NCBI GenBank assembly: GCA_029202985.1
Contig: CP119316.1
Location: 434,001-498,000 of the forward strand
Length of the DNA: 64,000 bases
Direction: 5' to 3'
From: Candidatus Andeanibacterium colombiense
GTDB lineage: Bacteria; Pseudomonadota; Alphaproteobacteria; Sphingomonadales; Sphingomonadaceae
Notes under the pieces: generated by a model
The model's database searches: none
What the model saw: the letters and a program-made list of their open reading frames with translations, nothing else
What the model was told of the DNA's origin: nothing
Part shown: positions 7,908-15,584 of the stretch, in pieces
Layout of the letters: each line of letters opens with the position of its first letter
Numbering within the stretch: the stretch's first letter is position 1
Position numbers and translations under genes: made by a program

Positions 7908-7937
7908 CCGGTTTTCGCGAGGTTTTGCGAAAACCGG
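7908..7937 (-). terminator. inverted repeat between carB and greA, possible terminator
   Basis: Perfect 11-bp arms CCGGTTTTCGC (7908-7918) and GCGAAAACCGG (7927-7937) with an 8-nt loop lie between the carB stop and the greA start (both minus strand). There is no clean U-run after the stem on the minus strand, so termination would be weak. It could instead be an operator or mRNA-stabilising structure. Confidence 0.45.
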
Positions 7938-7973
7938 CCGGGTTCGGCGCTCGAATAGTGGGAGGACGCGCGT

Positions 7974-10900
7974 TCAGGAACTGTAATAGTCCTGAAGCGA
8001 GCGCACTTCAAGTTGGCTCGCTTTCAGGGCGGCGATCGCCCTCGCCACCGCATCGGATGCGGCGGCGGTGGTGTAATAAGGCAGTTTCATCTTCAACGCC
8101 GAAGCGCGGATCGATTGGGAGTCCTTCAGGCTCTGCCACCCTTCGGTGGTGTTGAAGATCAGCGCGACCTCGCCATCGACGATCTTGTCGACCACATGCG
8201 GACGGCCCTCGGCAACCTTGTTGACCCGTTCGACCGGGATCCCGCTTTCGGTGAGGAATTGCGCGGTGCCACCGGTTGCGATGATCGTGAAGCCCTGTTC
8301 GACCAGCAATCTCACGCCCGGCAGGATCACCTGCTTGTCGCTGTTCTTGACCGAGACGAACACGGTGCCGCCCGTCGGCAGGACCATCCCCGCCCCCAAT
8401 TGCGCCTTGGCGAAGGCGATCGGGAAATCGGCATCGATCCCCATCACCTCGCCGGTCGATTTCATCTCGGGGCCGAGCACCGGATCGGTGCCGGGGAAGC
8501 GCGCGAACGGGAAAACCGCTTCTTTCACCGCCATGTAGGGCACATCGCGCTTGATCGGATCGAGCTCGGCCAGCTTCGTGCCCGCCATCACCCGCGCGGC
8601 CATCTTCGCGACCGGCTGCCCGATCGCCTTCGCGACGAACGGCACCGTGCGGCTCGCCCGCGGATTGACCTCGATCAGATAGACCTTGCCGTCCTTCACC
8701 GCGAACTGGATGTTCATCAGCCCCTTCACGCCCAACGCGATCGCCAGCGCTTCGGCCTGGCGCTCCATCTCCGCGACGATTTCCCGCGGCAGGCTGTAGG
8801 GGGGCAAGGTGCAGGCGCTGTCGCCTGAATGGACGCCGGCTTCCTCGATATGCTGCATGACGCCCGCGATCACGACCTGCTCGCCGTCGCACAGCGCATC
8901 GACGTCGCATTCGATCGCATCGCGCAGATACTGGTCGATCAGCACCGGGCTGTCGCCCGAGACGTTGACCGCGGTGGCGATGTAGTCGTCGAGCTGCGCT
9001 TCGCTATCCACGATCTGCATCGCGCGCCCGCCAAGCACGTAGCTCGGGCGCATCAGCACCGGATAGCCGATGCGGTTGGCCACCGCGACCGCCTCGTCGC
9101 GGCTGCGCGCGATTCCGTTGGCGGGCTGGAGCAGCTTGAGCTGGTTGACCAGCTTGGCGAAACGCTCGCGGTCTTCCGCGAGGTCGATCGCATCGGGCGA
9201 CGTGCCGAGGATTGGAATCCCGGCATCTTCCAGCGCCTGCGCCAGCTTGAGCGGGGTCTGCCCGCCGAACTGCACGATCACACCCACCAGCGTGCCGTTC
9301 TGCTGTTCGACCCGCAGGATCTCGAGCACGTCCTCGGCGGTCAGCGGCTCGAAATAGAGCCGGTCGGACGTGTCGTAATCCGTAGAAACGGTCTCCGGAT
9401 TGCAGTTTATCATGATGGTTTCGAAGCCATCTTCGGCCAGCGCAAAACATGCGTGGCAGCAGCAGTAATCGAATTCGATCCCCTGCCCGATCCGGTTCGG
9501 CCCGCCGCCGAGGATCACGATCTTCCGCCGGTCCGAAGGCTGCGCCTCATCCTCCGGCGCGCCGAAGCTCGGCGCTTCGTAGGTCGAATACATATAGGGC
9601 GTGACCGCCTCGAACTCGGCCGCGCAGCTGTCGATCCGCTTGAACACCGGATAGACGCCAAGCTTGTGGCGGAGCTTGCGGACTTCCTCTTCGCTGGTCG
9701 CGCCGGCCATCGCCCGCACCGCATCGTGCAGCAGGCCGGACCGGGTTGCCTGGGTCTCGCCCAGCCCGCCCGCGACATGGACCGACTGGACCGCCAGGGT
9801 CGCAAGGCGCTTGTCCGAAAAGCCCATCGCTTTCAGGCGGCGCAGGCCAGCCGCATCGACCGGCAGACCGTCGTGGCAGACGCGCTTTTCCTCCGCGATG
9901 ATCTCGAAGATATGACGCAGGAACCACGGGTCGAAATGGGTAATCGCGTTCACTTCGTCGACCGTGAAGCCTTCGCGGAAGGCCTGCGCGATCTGGAGGA
10001 TGCGGTCGGGCGTCTGGCGCGAAAGCGCGGCGGTGATCTGGTCGCGCCCGGCGCCTTCGAGCTCGAGCACGCGGTTGAAACCGTCGAGCCCGGTTTCGAG
10101 CCCGCGCAGCGCCTTCTGCAGGCTTTCCTTGAAGCTACGGCCGATCGCCATCACTTCGCCGACCGATTTCATCGCGGTCGACAGGGTCGGTTCGGCGCCC
10201 TTGAACTTCTCGAATGCGAAGCGCGGGATCTTGGTCACCACGTAATCGATCGTCGGCTCGAAGCTCGCCGGGGTCGCCCCGGTGATCTCGTTGAGCAATT
10301 CGTCGAGCGTGTAGCCGACCGCCAGCTTGGCCGCGACGCGCGCGATCGGGAAGCCGGTCGCCTTCGAAGCGAGGGCGGAAGACCGCGACACGCGCGGGTT
10401 CATCTCGATCACGATCAGGCGGCCATCCTTCGGATTGACCGCGAACTGTACGTTCGAACCGCCTGTTTCCACGCCGATCTCGCGCAGCACCGCGATGCTG
10501 GCGTTGCGCATGATCTGGTATTCCTTGTCGGTCAGCGTCAGCGCCGGCGCGACGGTGATGGAATCGCCGGTGTGGACGCCCATCGGATCGACGTTCTCGA
10601 TCGAGCAGATGATGATGCAATTGTCCGCGCGGTCGCGGACCACCTCCATCTCGTATTCTTTCCACCCGAGGAGCGATTCCTCGATCAGGACCTCGGTGGT
10701 CGGCGATGCATCGAGGCCCGAGCGCACGATCGCTTCGAATTCGCCGCGGTTGTAGGCGATCCCGCCGCCGGTGCCGCCGAGGGTGAAGCTCGGGCGGATG
10801 ATCGACGGCAGCCCGGTGCGTTCGAGCACCGCATAGGCCTCATCGACCGTATGCGCGACGCCGCTGCGCGCGCTTTCGAGCCCGATCTTGTCCATCGCCT

Positions 10901-11300
10901 CGCGGAACCGCTGGCGGTCTTCCGCCTTGTCGATCGCATCGGCATCGGCGCCGATCATCTGGACGCCGTATTTCTCAAGCGTGCCGTTCTCGAACAGAGC
11001 CAGCGCGCAGTTCAGCGCGGTCTGCCCGCCCATCGTCGGCAGCAGCGCATCGGGGCGCTCCTTCGCGATGATCTTGGCGACGATCTCGGGCGTGATCGGC
11101 TCCACGTAAGTGGCGTCGGCCATTTCCGGGTCGGTCATGATCGTCGCGGGGTTGGAGTTCACGAGGACCACGCGGTAGCCCTCCTCCTTCAGCGCCTTGA
11201 TCGCCTGGGTGCCGGAATAGTCGAACTCGCAGGCCTGGCCGATGATGATCGGGCCGGCACCGATAACGAGGATCGAGGAGATGTCAGTGCGTTTGGGCAT
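7974..11300 (-). CDS. carB: carbamoyl-phosphate synthase, large subunit
   Basis: ATP-dependent synthesis of carbamoyl phosphate for arginine and pyrimidine synthesis; partner of CarA. At 1108 residues it is slightly longer than the 1073 of E. coli. It starts MPKRTDISSILVIGAGPIII as in all CarB and has two homologous ATP-grasp halves: the first with IEMNPRVSRSSALASKATG, the second with IEVNPRASRTVPFVAKAIG. The C-terminal MGS-like regulatory domain is present (TIIATGGTAQFLTESGIPVE). Transcription runs carA to carB, but a 483-bp element carrying an antisense DUF559 gene lies between them. Confidence 0.98.
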   Translation of the reverse strand: MPKRTDISSILVIGAGPIIIGQACEFDYSGTQAIKALKEEGYRVVLVNSNPATIMTDPEMADATYVEPITPEIVAKIIAKERPDALLPTMGGQTALNCALALFENGTLEKYGVQMIGADADAIDKAEDRQRFREAMDKIGLESARSGVAHTVDEAYAVLERTGLPSIIRPSFTLGGTGGGIAYNRGEFEAIVRSGLDASPTTEVLIEESLLGWKEYEMEVVRDRADNCIIICSIENVDPMGVHTGDSITVAPALTLTDKEYQIMRNASIAVLREIGVETGGSNVQFAVNPKDGRLIVIEMNPRVSRSSALASKATGFPIARVAAKLAVGYTLDELLNEITGATPASFEPTIDYVVTKIPRFAFEKFKGAEPTLSTAMKSVGEVMAIGRSFKESLQKALRGLETGLDGFNRVLELEGAGRDQITAALSRQTPDRILQIAQAFREGFTVDEVNAITHFDPWFLRHIFEIIAEEKRVCHDGLPVDAAGLRRLKAMGFSDKRLATLAVQSVHVAGGLGETQATRSGLLHDAVRAMAGATSEEEVRKLRHKLGVYPVFKRIDSCAAEFEAVTPYMYSTYEAPSFGAPEDEAQPSDRRKIVILGGGPNRIGQGIEFDYCCCHACFALAEDGFETIMINCNPETVSTDYDTSDRLYFEPLTAEDVLEILRVEQQNGTLVGVIVQFGGQTPLKLAQALEDAGIPILGTSPDAIDLAEDRERFAKLVNQLKLLQPANGIARSRDEAVAVANRIGYPVLMRPSYVLGGRAMQIVDSEAQLDDYIATAVNVSGDSPVLIDQYLRDAIECDVDALCDGEQVVIAGVMQHIEEAGVHSGDSACTLPPYSLPREIVAEMERQAEALAIALGVKGLMNIQFAVKDGKVYLIEVNPRASRTVPFVAKAIGQPVAKMAARVMAGTKLAELDPIKRDVPYMAVKEAVFPFARFPGTDPVLGPEMKSTGEVMGIDADFPIAFAKAQLGAGMVLPTGGTVFVSVKNSDKQVILPGVRLLVEQGFTIIATGGTAQFLTESGIPVERVNKVAEGRPHVVDKIVDGEVALIFNTTEGWQSLKDSQSIRASALKMKLPYYTTAAASDAVARAIAALKASQLEVRSLQDYYSS

Positions 11301-11322
11301 TTAGATAACCGCTGCCATAAGG

Positions 11323-11365
11323 CCCCTCACCCCCTTCAGGGGGAGAGGGGTTGGGGAGAGGGGGG
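11323..11365. repeat. left terminal palindromes of the DUF559 element
   Basis: Two parts. The outer palindrome (11323-11350; CCCCTCACCCCCT, TC, AGGGGGAGAGGGG) is nearly self-complementary, and its bases 11323-11349 are the exact reverse complement of 11779-11805 on the other side of the gene. Then comes GGGGAGAGGGGGG (11353-11365), the exact reverse complement of 11750-11762. The G-rich inner repeat ends 10 bases before the DUF559 ATG and may supply its ribosome-binding site. Confidence 0.8.
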
Positions 11366-11375
11366 ACGCTTGCGA

Positions 11376-11738
11376 ATGGCGAAACGTCACGGACCCACGC
11401 GAGAACGCGCGAAAGAGCTGCGAAAAAACATGACGGCGCCCGAGCAGGCGCTGTGGGCCATCGTCCGGGCGAAGCGCCTTGGCGGGGTCAAATTCGTCCG
11501 ACAGACAGTACGCGCGCCGTTCATTCCCGACTTTGCAGCGCGTGCCGAGCGGCTGATTGTCGAACTGGATGGCGACACCCACTTCGCTCCCGGCGCGGAA
11601 GCCTATGACGCACGGCGAACTGCCCTGCTTGAAGATCAGGGCTGGCGGGTTCTGCGCATTCCCAACAATGAGGTGATGAGCAACCCCGACGGTGTCGCTC
11701 GGGCGATCCTGATCGCTTTGGGAAGAGATTTTGAATGA
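11376..11738 (+). CDS. DUF559 endonuclease-domain protein (Vsr-like fold)
   Basis: A 120-residue single-domain protein of the DUF559 family, predicted to have the PD-(D/E)xK very-short-patch-repair-type nuclease fold. Visible family features: KELRKNMTAPEQALWAIVR, the aromatic-basic GVKFVRQ, the first acidic residue in IPDF (D52), the VELDGDTHF core (E63, D65, H69), YDARRTALLEDQGWRVLRI and NNEV. No biological role is established for stand-alone DUF559 proteins. It lies antisense between carA and carB and is framed by inverted palindromes, as if inserted. ATG 11376 is the only sensible start. Target and mobility are unknown. Confidence 0.85.
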   Translation: MAKRHGPTRERAKELRKNMTAPEQALWAIVRAKRLGGVKFVRQTVRAPFIPDFAARAERLIVELDGDTHFAPGAEAYDARRTALLEDQGWRVLRIPNNEVMSNPDGVARAILIALGRDFE

Positions 11739-11749
11739 CCTGAGCGCGG

Positions 11750-11805
11750 CCCCCCTCTCCCCGGCGCTTACGCGCCGACCCTCTCCCCCTGAAGGGGGTG
11801 AGGGG
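11750..11805. repeat. right terminal palindromes of the DUF559 element
   Basis: In order: CCCCCCTCTCCCC (11750-11762), matching the left inner repeat in inverse; a small hairpin GGCGC/GCGCC (11763-11776); and a 27-bp palindrome (11779-11805; CCCTCTCCCCCT, GA, AGGGGGTGAGGGG) that is the exact reverse complement of 11323-11349. It ends 16 bases before the carA stop codon. Confidence 0.8.
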
Positions 11806-11821
11806 AAAGTAAGGGCTCGCG

Positions 11822-12988
11822 TCACTGGAGCATCCCCACGAACTTCTCGAATAGATAGAAGCTGTCCTGCGGCCCGGGGCTCGCCTCCGGATGGTACTGC
11901 ACCCCGAACGCCTGCTTGCCCTTGATCGATATCCCGCAGTTCGAGCCATCGAACAGCGAGACATGCGTCTCCTCGACCGTGTCCGGCAGCGACGCATTAT
12001 CGACCGCGAAGCCGTGGTTCATGCTGGTGATCTCGACCACGCCATCGCTGAGGCGCTTGACCGGATGGTTCGCGCCGCGGTGGCCCTGGTGCATCTTCGA
12101 GGTTTTCGCGCCCGCCGCGAGGCCGAGCATCTGGTGGCCGAGGCAGATCCCGAACACCGGCACATCGCGCTCCAGCAGGCCCTGGATCACCGGCACCGCA
12201 TAGACCCCGGTCGCAGCCGGATCGCCCGGACCGTTCGACAGGAACACACCCTTCGGATCGAGCGCGAGGATATCGTCGAGCGCGGTCTCGGCAGGGACCA
12301 CCGTCACCTTCGCACCGGCCTTCACCAGGTTGCGGAAGATGTTGTCCTTTGCGCCGTAATCGACCGCGACCACATGCGGGCGCTCGTCATAGGGCGAACG
12401 GCCGTAGCCCGCGCCGAGCTTCCACACGCCGCCTTCCCAGCCTTCGCCATGCGCGCGGCTGACCAGCTTGGCGAGGTCCATGCCCTCCAGCCCCGGCCAA
12501 TTGCGCGCGCGCTCGATCAGCGCGGGAATGTCGAACTTGCCCGACGGCTCATGCGCGATCACCGCGTTGGGCGCGCCCTGCAGGCGGATGCGGCGGGTCA
12601 GCGCGCGGGTATCGACCCCGGCGAGGCCGATCTTGCCCTGCACATTGAGCCAGTCGCCGAAGGTGCCGGCGGAGCGGAAATTCGACGGGTCGGTCACATC
12701 CTCGCGCACCACGCAGCCGACCGCGCCTTCGACGATCGATTCCACGTCCTCGTCATTCGCGCCGACATTGCCGATATGCGGGAAGGTGAAGGTGATGATC
12801 TGCCCGGCATAGGACGGGTCGGTCATCGACTCCTGATAGCCGGTCATCGCGGTGTTGAAACAGACTTCGCCGACCGCGCTGCCGGTGGCACCAAAGCCGC
12901 GGCCCCAGACCAGGGTTCCGTCGGCAAGCACGAGGACTCCCGTCGCGCCTTTTGGTTGTGGCGCAGACGAAGAGGCGGGGTCGGCCAT
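11822..12988 (-). CDS. carA: carbamoyl-phosphate synthase, small (glutaminase) subunit
   Basis: Class I glutamine amidotransferase subunit that delivers ammonia to CarB. It is 388 residues long. The N-terminal CPSase small-chain domain has GEVCFNTAMTGYQESMTDPS. The C-terminal GATase domain has the complete triad: C282 in FGICLGHQM, H366 and E368 in QYHPEASPGP. The start MADPASSS follows a normal upstream space with a recognisable promoter. The gene is read toward carB but separated from it by the DUF559 element. Confidence 0.98.
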   Translation of the reverse strand: MADPASSSAPQPKGATGVLVLADGTLVWGRGFGATGSAVGEVCFNTAMTGYQESMTDPSYAGQIITFTFPHIGNVGANDEDVESIVEGAVGCVVREDVTDPSNFRSAGTFGDWLNVQGKIGLAGVDTRALTRRIRLQGAPNAVIAHEPSGKFDIPALIERARNWPGLEGMDLAKLVSRAHGEGWEGGVWKLGAGYGRSPYDERPHVVAVDYGAKDNIFRNLVKAGAKVTVVPAETALDDILALDPKGVFLSNGPGDPAATGVYAVPVIQGLLERDVPVFGICLGHQMLGLAAGAKTSKMHQGHRGANHPVKRLSDGVVEITSMNHGFAVDNASLPDTVEETHVSLFDGSNCGISIKGKQAFGVQYHPEASPGPQDSFYLFEKFVGMLQ

Positions 12989-13035
12989 GAGGCGCTCCGT
13001 GTGAAAGGTTTTCGGCGATGTTCGCTAAGGCTCGG

Positions 13036-13064
13036 CGGCTAGACATGCATCCCGCCCCCGTCAA
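13036..13064 (-). promoter_or_regulatory. predicted carA promoter
   Basis: On the minus strand TTGACG (13059-13064) is followed after 17 bases by TAGCCG (13036-13041), about 48 bp before the carA ATG. The same TTGAC-N17-TA pattern occurs before the tRNA-Glu genes and ilvB in this window, which supports it as the local sigma-70-type promoter form. Confidence 0.45.
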
Positions 13065-13144
13065 CCTTTGGGGGAAAGAATGTTGCCATCATCGTGCCGC
13101 TTCCCCATCTGGGGCGCGAAACATCCACAGGAAAGTAGGCACGC

Positions 13145-13597
13145 ATGCTCCGCGATACAATCAAGGCCGCACAGATCGCCGCGATGAAGGGCGGCGAGAA
13201 GGACCGCAGCGCCGCGGTCCGCCTGATCCTGGCCAAGATCAAGGACCGCGATATCGAGTTGCGCACCGGCACGGCGGCGACGGACGACGATGCGCTGGTG
13301 ATCGACGTGCTGCAGAAAATGGCCAAGCAGCGCCGCGAATCGATCCAGATGTTCGAACAGGGCGGCCGCACCGAACTGGCCGAGCAGGAAAAGGGCGAGT
13401 TGGCGGTGATCGAGGAATTCCTCCCCGCCCAATTGGCCGACGCCGAGGTTGCGAGCCTGATCGACGGGATCAAGGCCGAAACCGGCGCGGAAAGCCTCAA
13501 GGACATGGGCAAGGTGATGGCGCTGCTGAAAGAGCGCCACGGGACCGAGATCGACATGTCGAGGGCGAGCGGGCTGGTGAAGGCGAGTTTCGGCTAA
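13145..13597 (+). CDS. GatB/YqeY domain-containing protein
   Basis: A 150-residue protein matching the YqeY family, which resembles the C-terminal tRNA-binding domain of GatB amidotransferase; the biological role is unsettled. Visible features are the helical N-terminal domain with AVRLILAKIKDRDIELR and VLQKMAKQRRESIQMFEQGG, then EEFLPAQL and the C-terminal MGKVMALLKERHGTEIDMS of the tail domain. AGGAAAG precedes the ATG. It is the first gene of the yqeY-dnaG-rpoD block, a standard arrangement in alphaproteobacteria, and is divergent from carA. Confidence 0.92.
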   Translation: MLRDTIKAAQIAAMKGGEKDRSAAVRLILAKIKDRDIELRTGTAATDDDALVIDVLQKMAKQRRESIQMFEQGGRTELAEQEKGELAVIEEFLPAQLADAEVASLIDGIKAETGAESLKDMGKVMALLKERHGTEIDMSRASGLVKASFG

Positions 13598-13675
13598 ACT
13601 GCCGTGGGCAATTGCTAGGATAACCGCCCGCCCCCACTGGACCCGACTCCGGGCTTTTCGATAGACTGGCAGGCT

Positions 13676-15577
13676 ATGCTGTCTCCGCAATGGCTCGATG
13701 AACTGCGCGCGCGCGTCACGCTGTCCAGCGTGATCCAGCGCACGACCAAGCTCATCAAGGCCGGGCGCGAGTGGAAGGCGTGCTGTCCATTCCACAATGA
13801 GAAAAGCCCCAGTTTCACCGTCAATGACGAGAAGGGCTTCTATCATTGCTTCGGCTGCGGCGCGCATGGTGACGTGATCCGCTGGATGACCGACCAGCGC
13901 GGGCTCAGTTTCATGGATGCGGTGAAGGAGCTGGCGTCGGAAGCCGGGCTGGAGGTCCCCGCCCCCGATCCGCGCGCGGCCGAACGGGCCGAGCGCCAGT
14001 CGGGCCTTCACGATGTGATGAGCGCGACCCAGGAATGGTTCAAGGCCTGCCTGATGGCGCCGGAGGGCGATCAGGCGCGCGCCTATCTGAAGCAGCGCGG
14101 GTTCGATGCGCATACGATCGAGCGGTTCGGCTTCGGCTATGCGCCCGAGGGGCGGCAGGCGCTGAAAGCGGCGATCGGCGAGCGCTATGAAGAGCGGGTG
14201 CTGATCGATGCCGGTCTGCGGATCGAGGTCGAGGGCAAGGAGCCCTATGACCGGTTCCGCGGCCGCCTGATGCTGCCGATCGAGGATCCGCGCGGGCGGA
14301 TCGTCGGCTTCGGCGGTCGCATTCTCGACAATGCGAAGAAGGATGCGCCCAAATATCTGAATTCGCCCGACACGGCGTTGTTCGACAAGGGCCGCACACT
14401 CTACAACCTCAACCGCGCCGGGCCGATTGCGCGCCAGTCGGGCCGGATCGTGGTGGTCGAGGGCTATATGGACGTGATCGCGCTCGCTGCCGCCGGGATC
14501 GGCGAAGCGGTCGCGCCGATGGGCACCGCGCTGACCGAGCGCCAGCTGGAACTGCTGTGGCGGATGGTCGAGGTGCCGGTGCTGTGCTTCGATGGCGACG
14601 CTGCGGGCCAGCGCGCCGCAATGCGCGCCATTTCGCGCGCCCTGCCCCTGCTCCGCCCCGGCCATTCGCTCGGCATCGTGCGCCTGCCGGCCGGGCTCGA
14701 TCCCGACGATCTGATCAAGCAGCGGGGCGCGGCGGCGATGGAGAAGCTGCTCGCCGCCCCGCACACATTGCTCGAGACGATCTGGGAGCACGAGCGCGAT
14801 GCGCTGCCGCTCAAGACGCCGGAGGACAAGGCCGGCCTGCGCGCGCGGCTGATCGAGCAGGTCGAGCTGATCGCCGACAAGGACATCAAGTCGCTCTACC
14901 GCCGCGAATTGCTCGACAAATTCTACGGCTTCGCGTTCCCCAAGCGCGAATTCCAGCCCCGCCCGGCCAGGGGCGGCGGCAGGTTCGCGCCTGGCCCCGC
15001 CCCGCACCCGTCGCTCGATCCGCAGGCCAGGGACCGGCTCCAGGCCTTCGTTTCCGGAGGGTCGCGCGACCGGCTCGCGGCAGCGGTCGTCGCCGGCCTT
15101 GTGCGCCACCCGGAGATGATCGCCCGCCATGCCGAAGGGCTTGCGCGGCTCACGCCCGACGACCTCGCGTTCGCCGCTTCGATCGATGCACTGCTGGAAT
15201 TCTCCGACAGGCTTGATTCCCCGGGCGAAATGACCATATCGCCCCCTGACAGCTTCGCACCGCAGTCGGACAAGGCACTCTATTCCTTCCTGTCGGAAGG
15301 CTCCGATCCGCAAGGCGCGCGCGAAGATCTGGCTGAAGCGGTTAGCCTGCTGGTCGAAAGGCCGGCACTCGAAGCCGCGCTCAGGGACGCCACACAAAGG
15401 TTCGAACAGACGTTCGAGCCGGCAGCTTTCGAAGAGCAGCAGAGGCTGCTGAAACGAAAGCTGGAATTTGAACGGCGACTCGGGCAAATGGCCAGCAAAC
15501 GTGCCGCCCTACCGGCTAAGGAAACAGTACCCGCCGAGCCTTTCGACACGGCTCCGGACGCGGAAGAATTGGATTGA
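13676..15577 (+). CDS. dnaG: DNA primase
   Basis: Synthesises RNA primers at the replication fork with DnaB helicase. The protein is 633 residues. The N-terminal zinc ribbon is intact (CPFH near residue 40, CFGC near residue 61). The catalytic TOPRIM core has VVVEGYMDVIAL and CFDGDAAGQRAA, and KYLNSPDTALFDKG is the typical primase-core segment. A C-terminal helicase-interaction domain follows. The ATG at 13676 begins MLSPQWLDELRARV, as expected for the family. rpoD starts 7 bases after its stop. Confidence 0.98.
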   Translation: MLSPQWLDELRARVTLSSVIQRTTKLIKAGREWKACCPFHNEKSPSFTVNDEKGFYHCFGCGAHGDVIRWMTDQRGLSFMDAVKELASEAGLEVPAPDPRAAERAERQSGLHDVMSATQEWFKACLMAPEGDQARAYLKQRGFDAHTIERFGFGYAPEGRQALKAAIGERYEERVLIDAGLRIEVEGKEPYDRFRGRLMLPIEDPRGRIVGFGGRILDNAKKDAPKYLNSPDTALFDKGRTLYNLNRAGPIARQSGRIVVVEGYMDVIALAAAGIGEAVAPMGTALTERQLELLWRMVEVPVLCFDGDAAGQRAAMRAISRALPLLRPGHSLGIVRLPAGLDPDDLIKQRGAAAMEKLLAAPHTLLETIWEHERDALPLKTPEDKAGLRARLIEQVELIADKDIKSLYRRELLDKFYGFAFPKREFQPRPARGGGRFAPGPAPHPSLDPQARDRLQAFVSGGSRDRLAAAVVAGLVRHPEMIARHAEGLARLTPDDLAFAASIDALLEFSDRLDSPGEMTISPPDSFAPQSDKALYSFLSEGSDPQGAREDLAEAVSLLVERPALEAALRDATQRFEQTFEPAAFEEQQRLLKRKLEFERRLGQMASKRAALPAKETVPAEPFDTAPDAEELD

Positions 15578-15584
15578 GCGACCT

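Noticed and set aside
8829..11375. Long plus-strand open frame antisense to carB that runs into the DUF559 gene
   Set aside because: The part before 11376 mirrors carB and has no recognisable fold; only the last 120 codons match a family, starting at a proper ATG. It is not a giant fusion.
13061..15487. 808-codon antisense frame over yqeY-dnaG
   Set aside because: Shadow of dnaG; composition typical of antisense frames and no domain.
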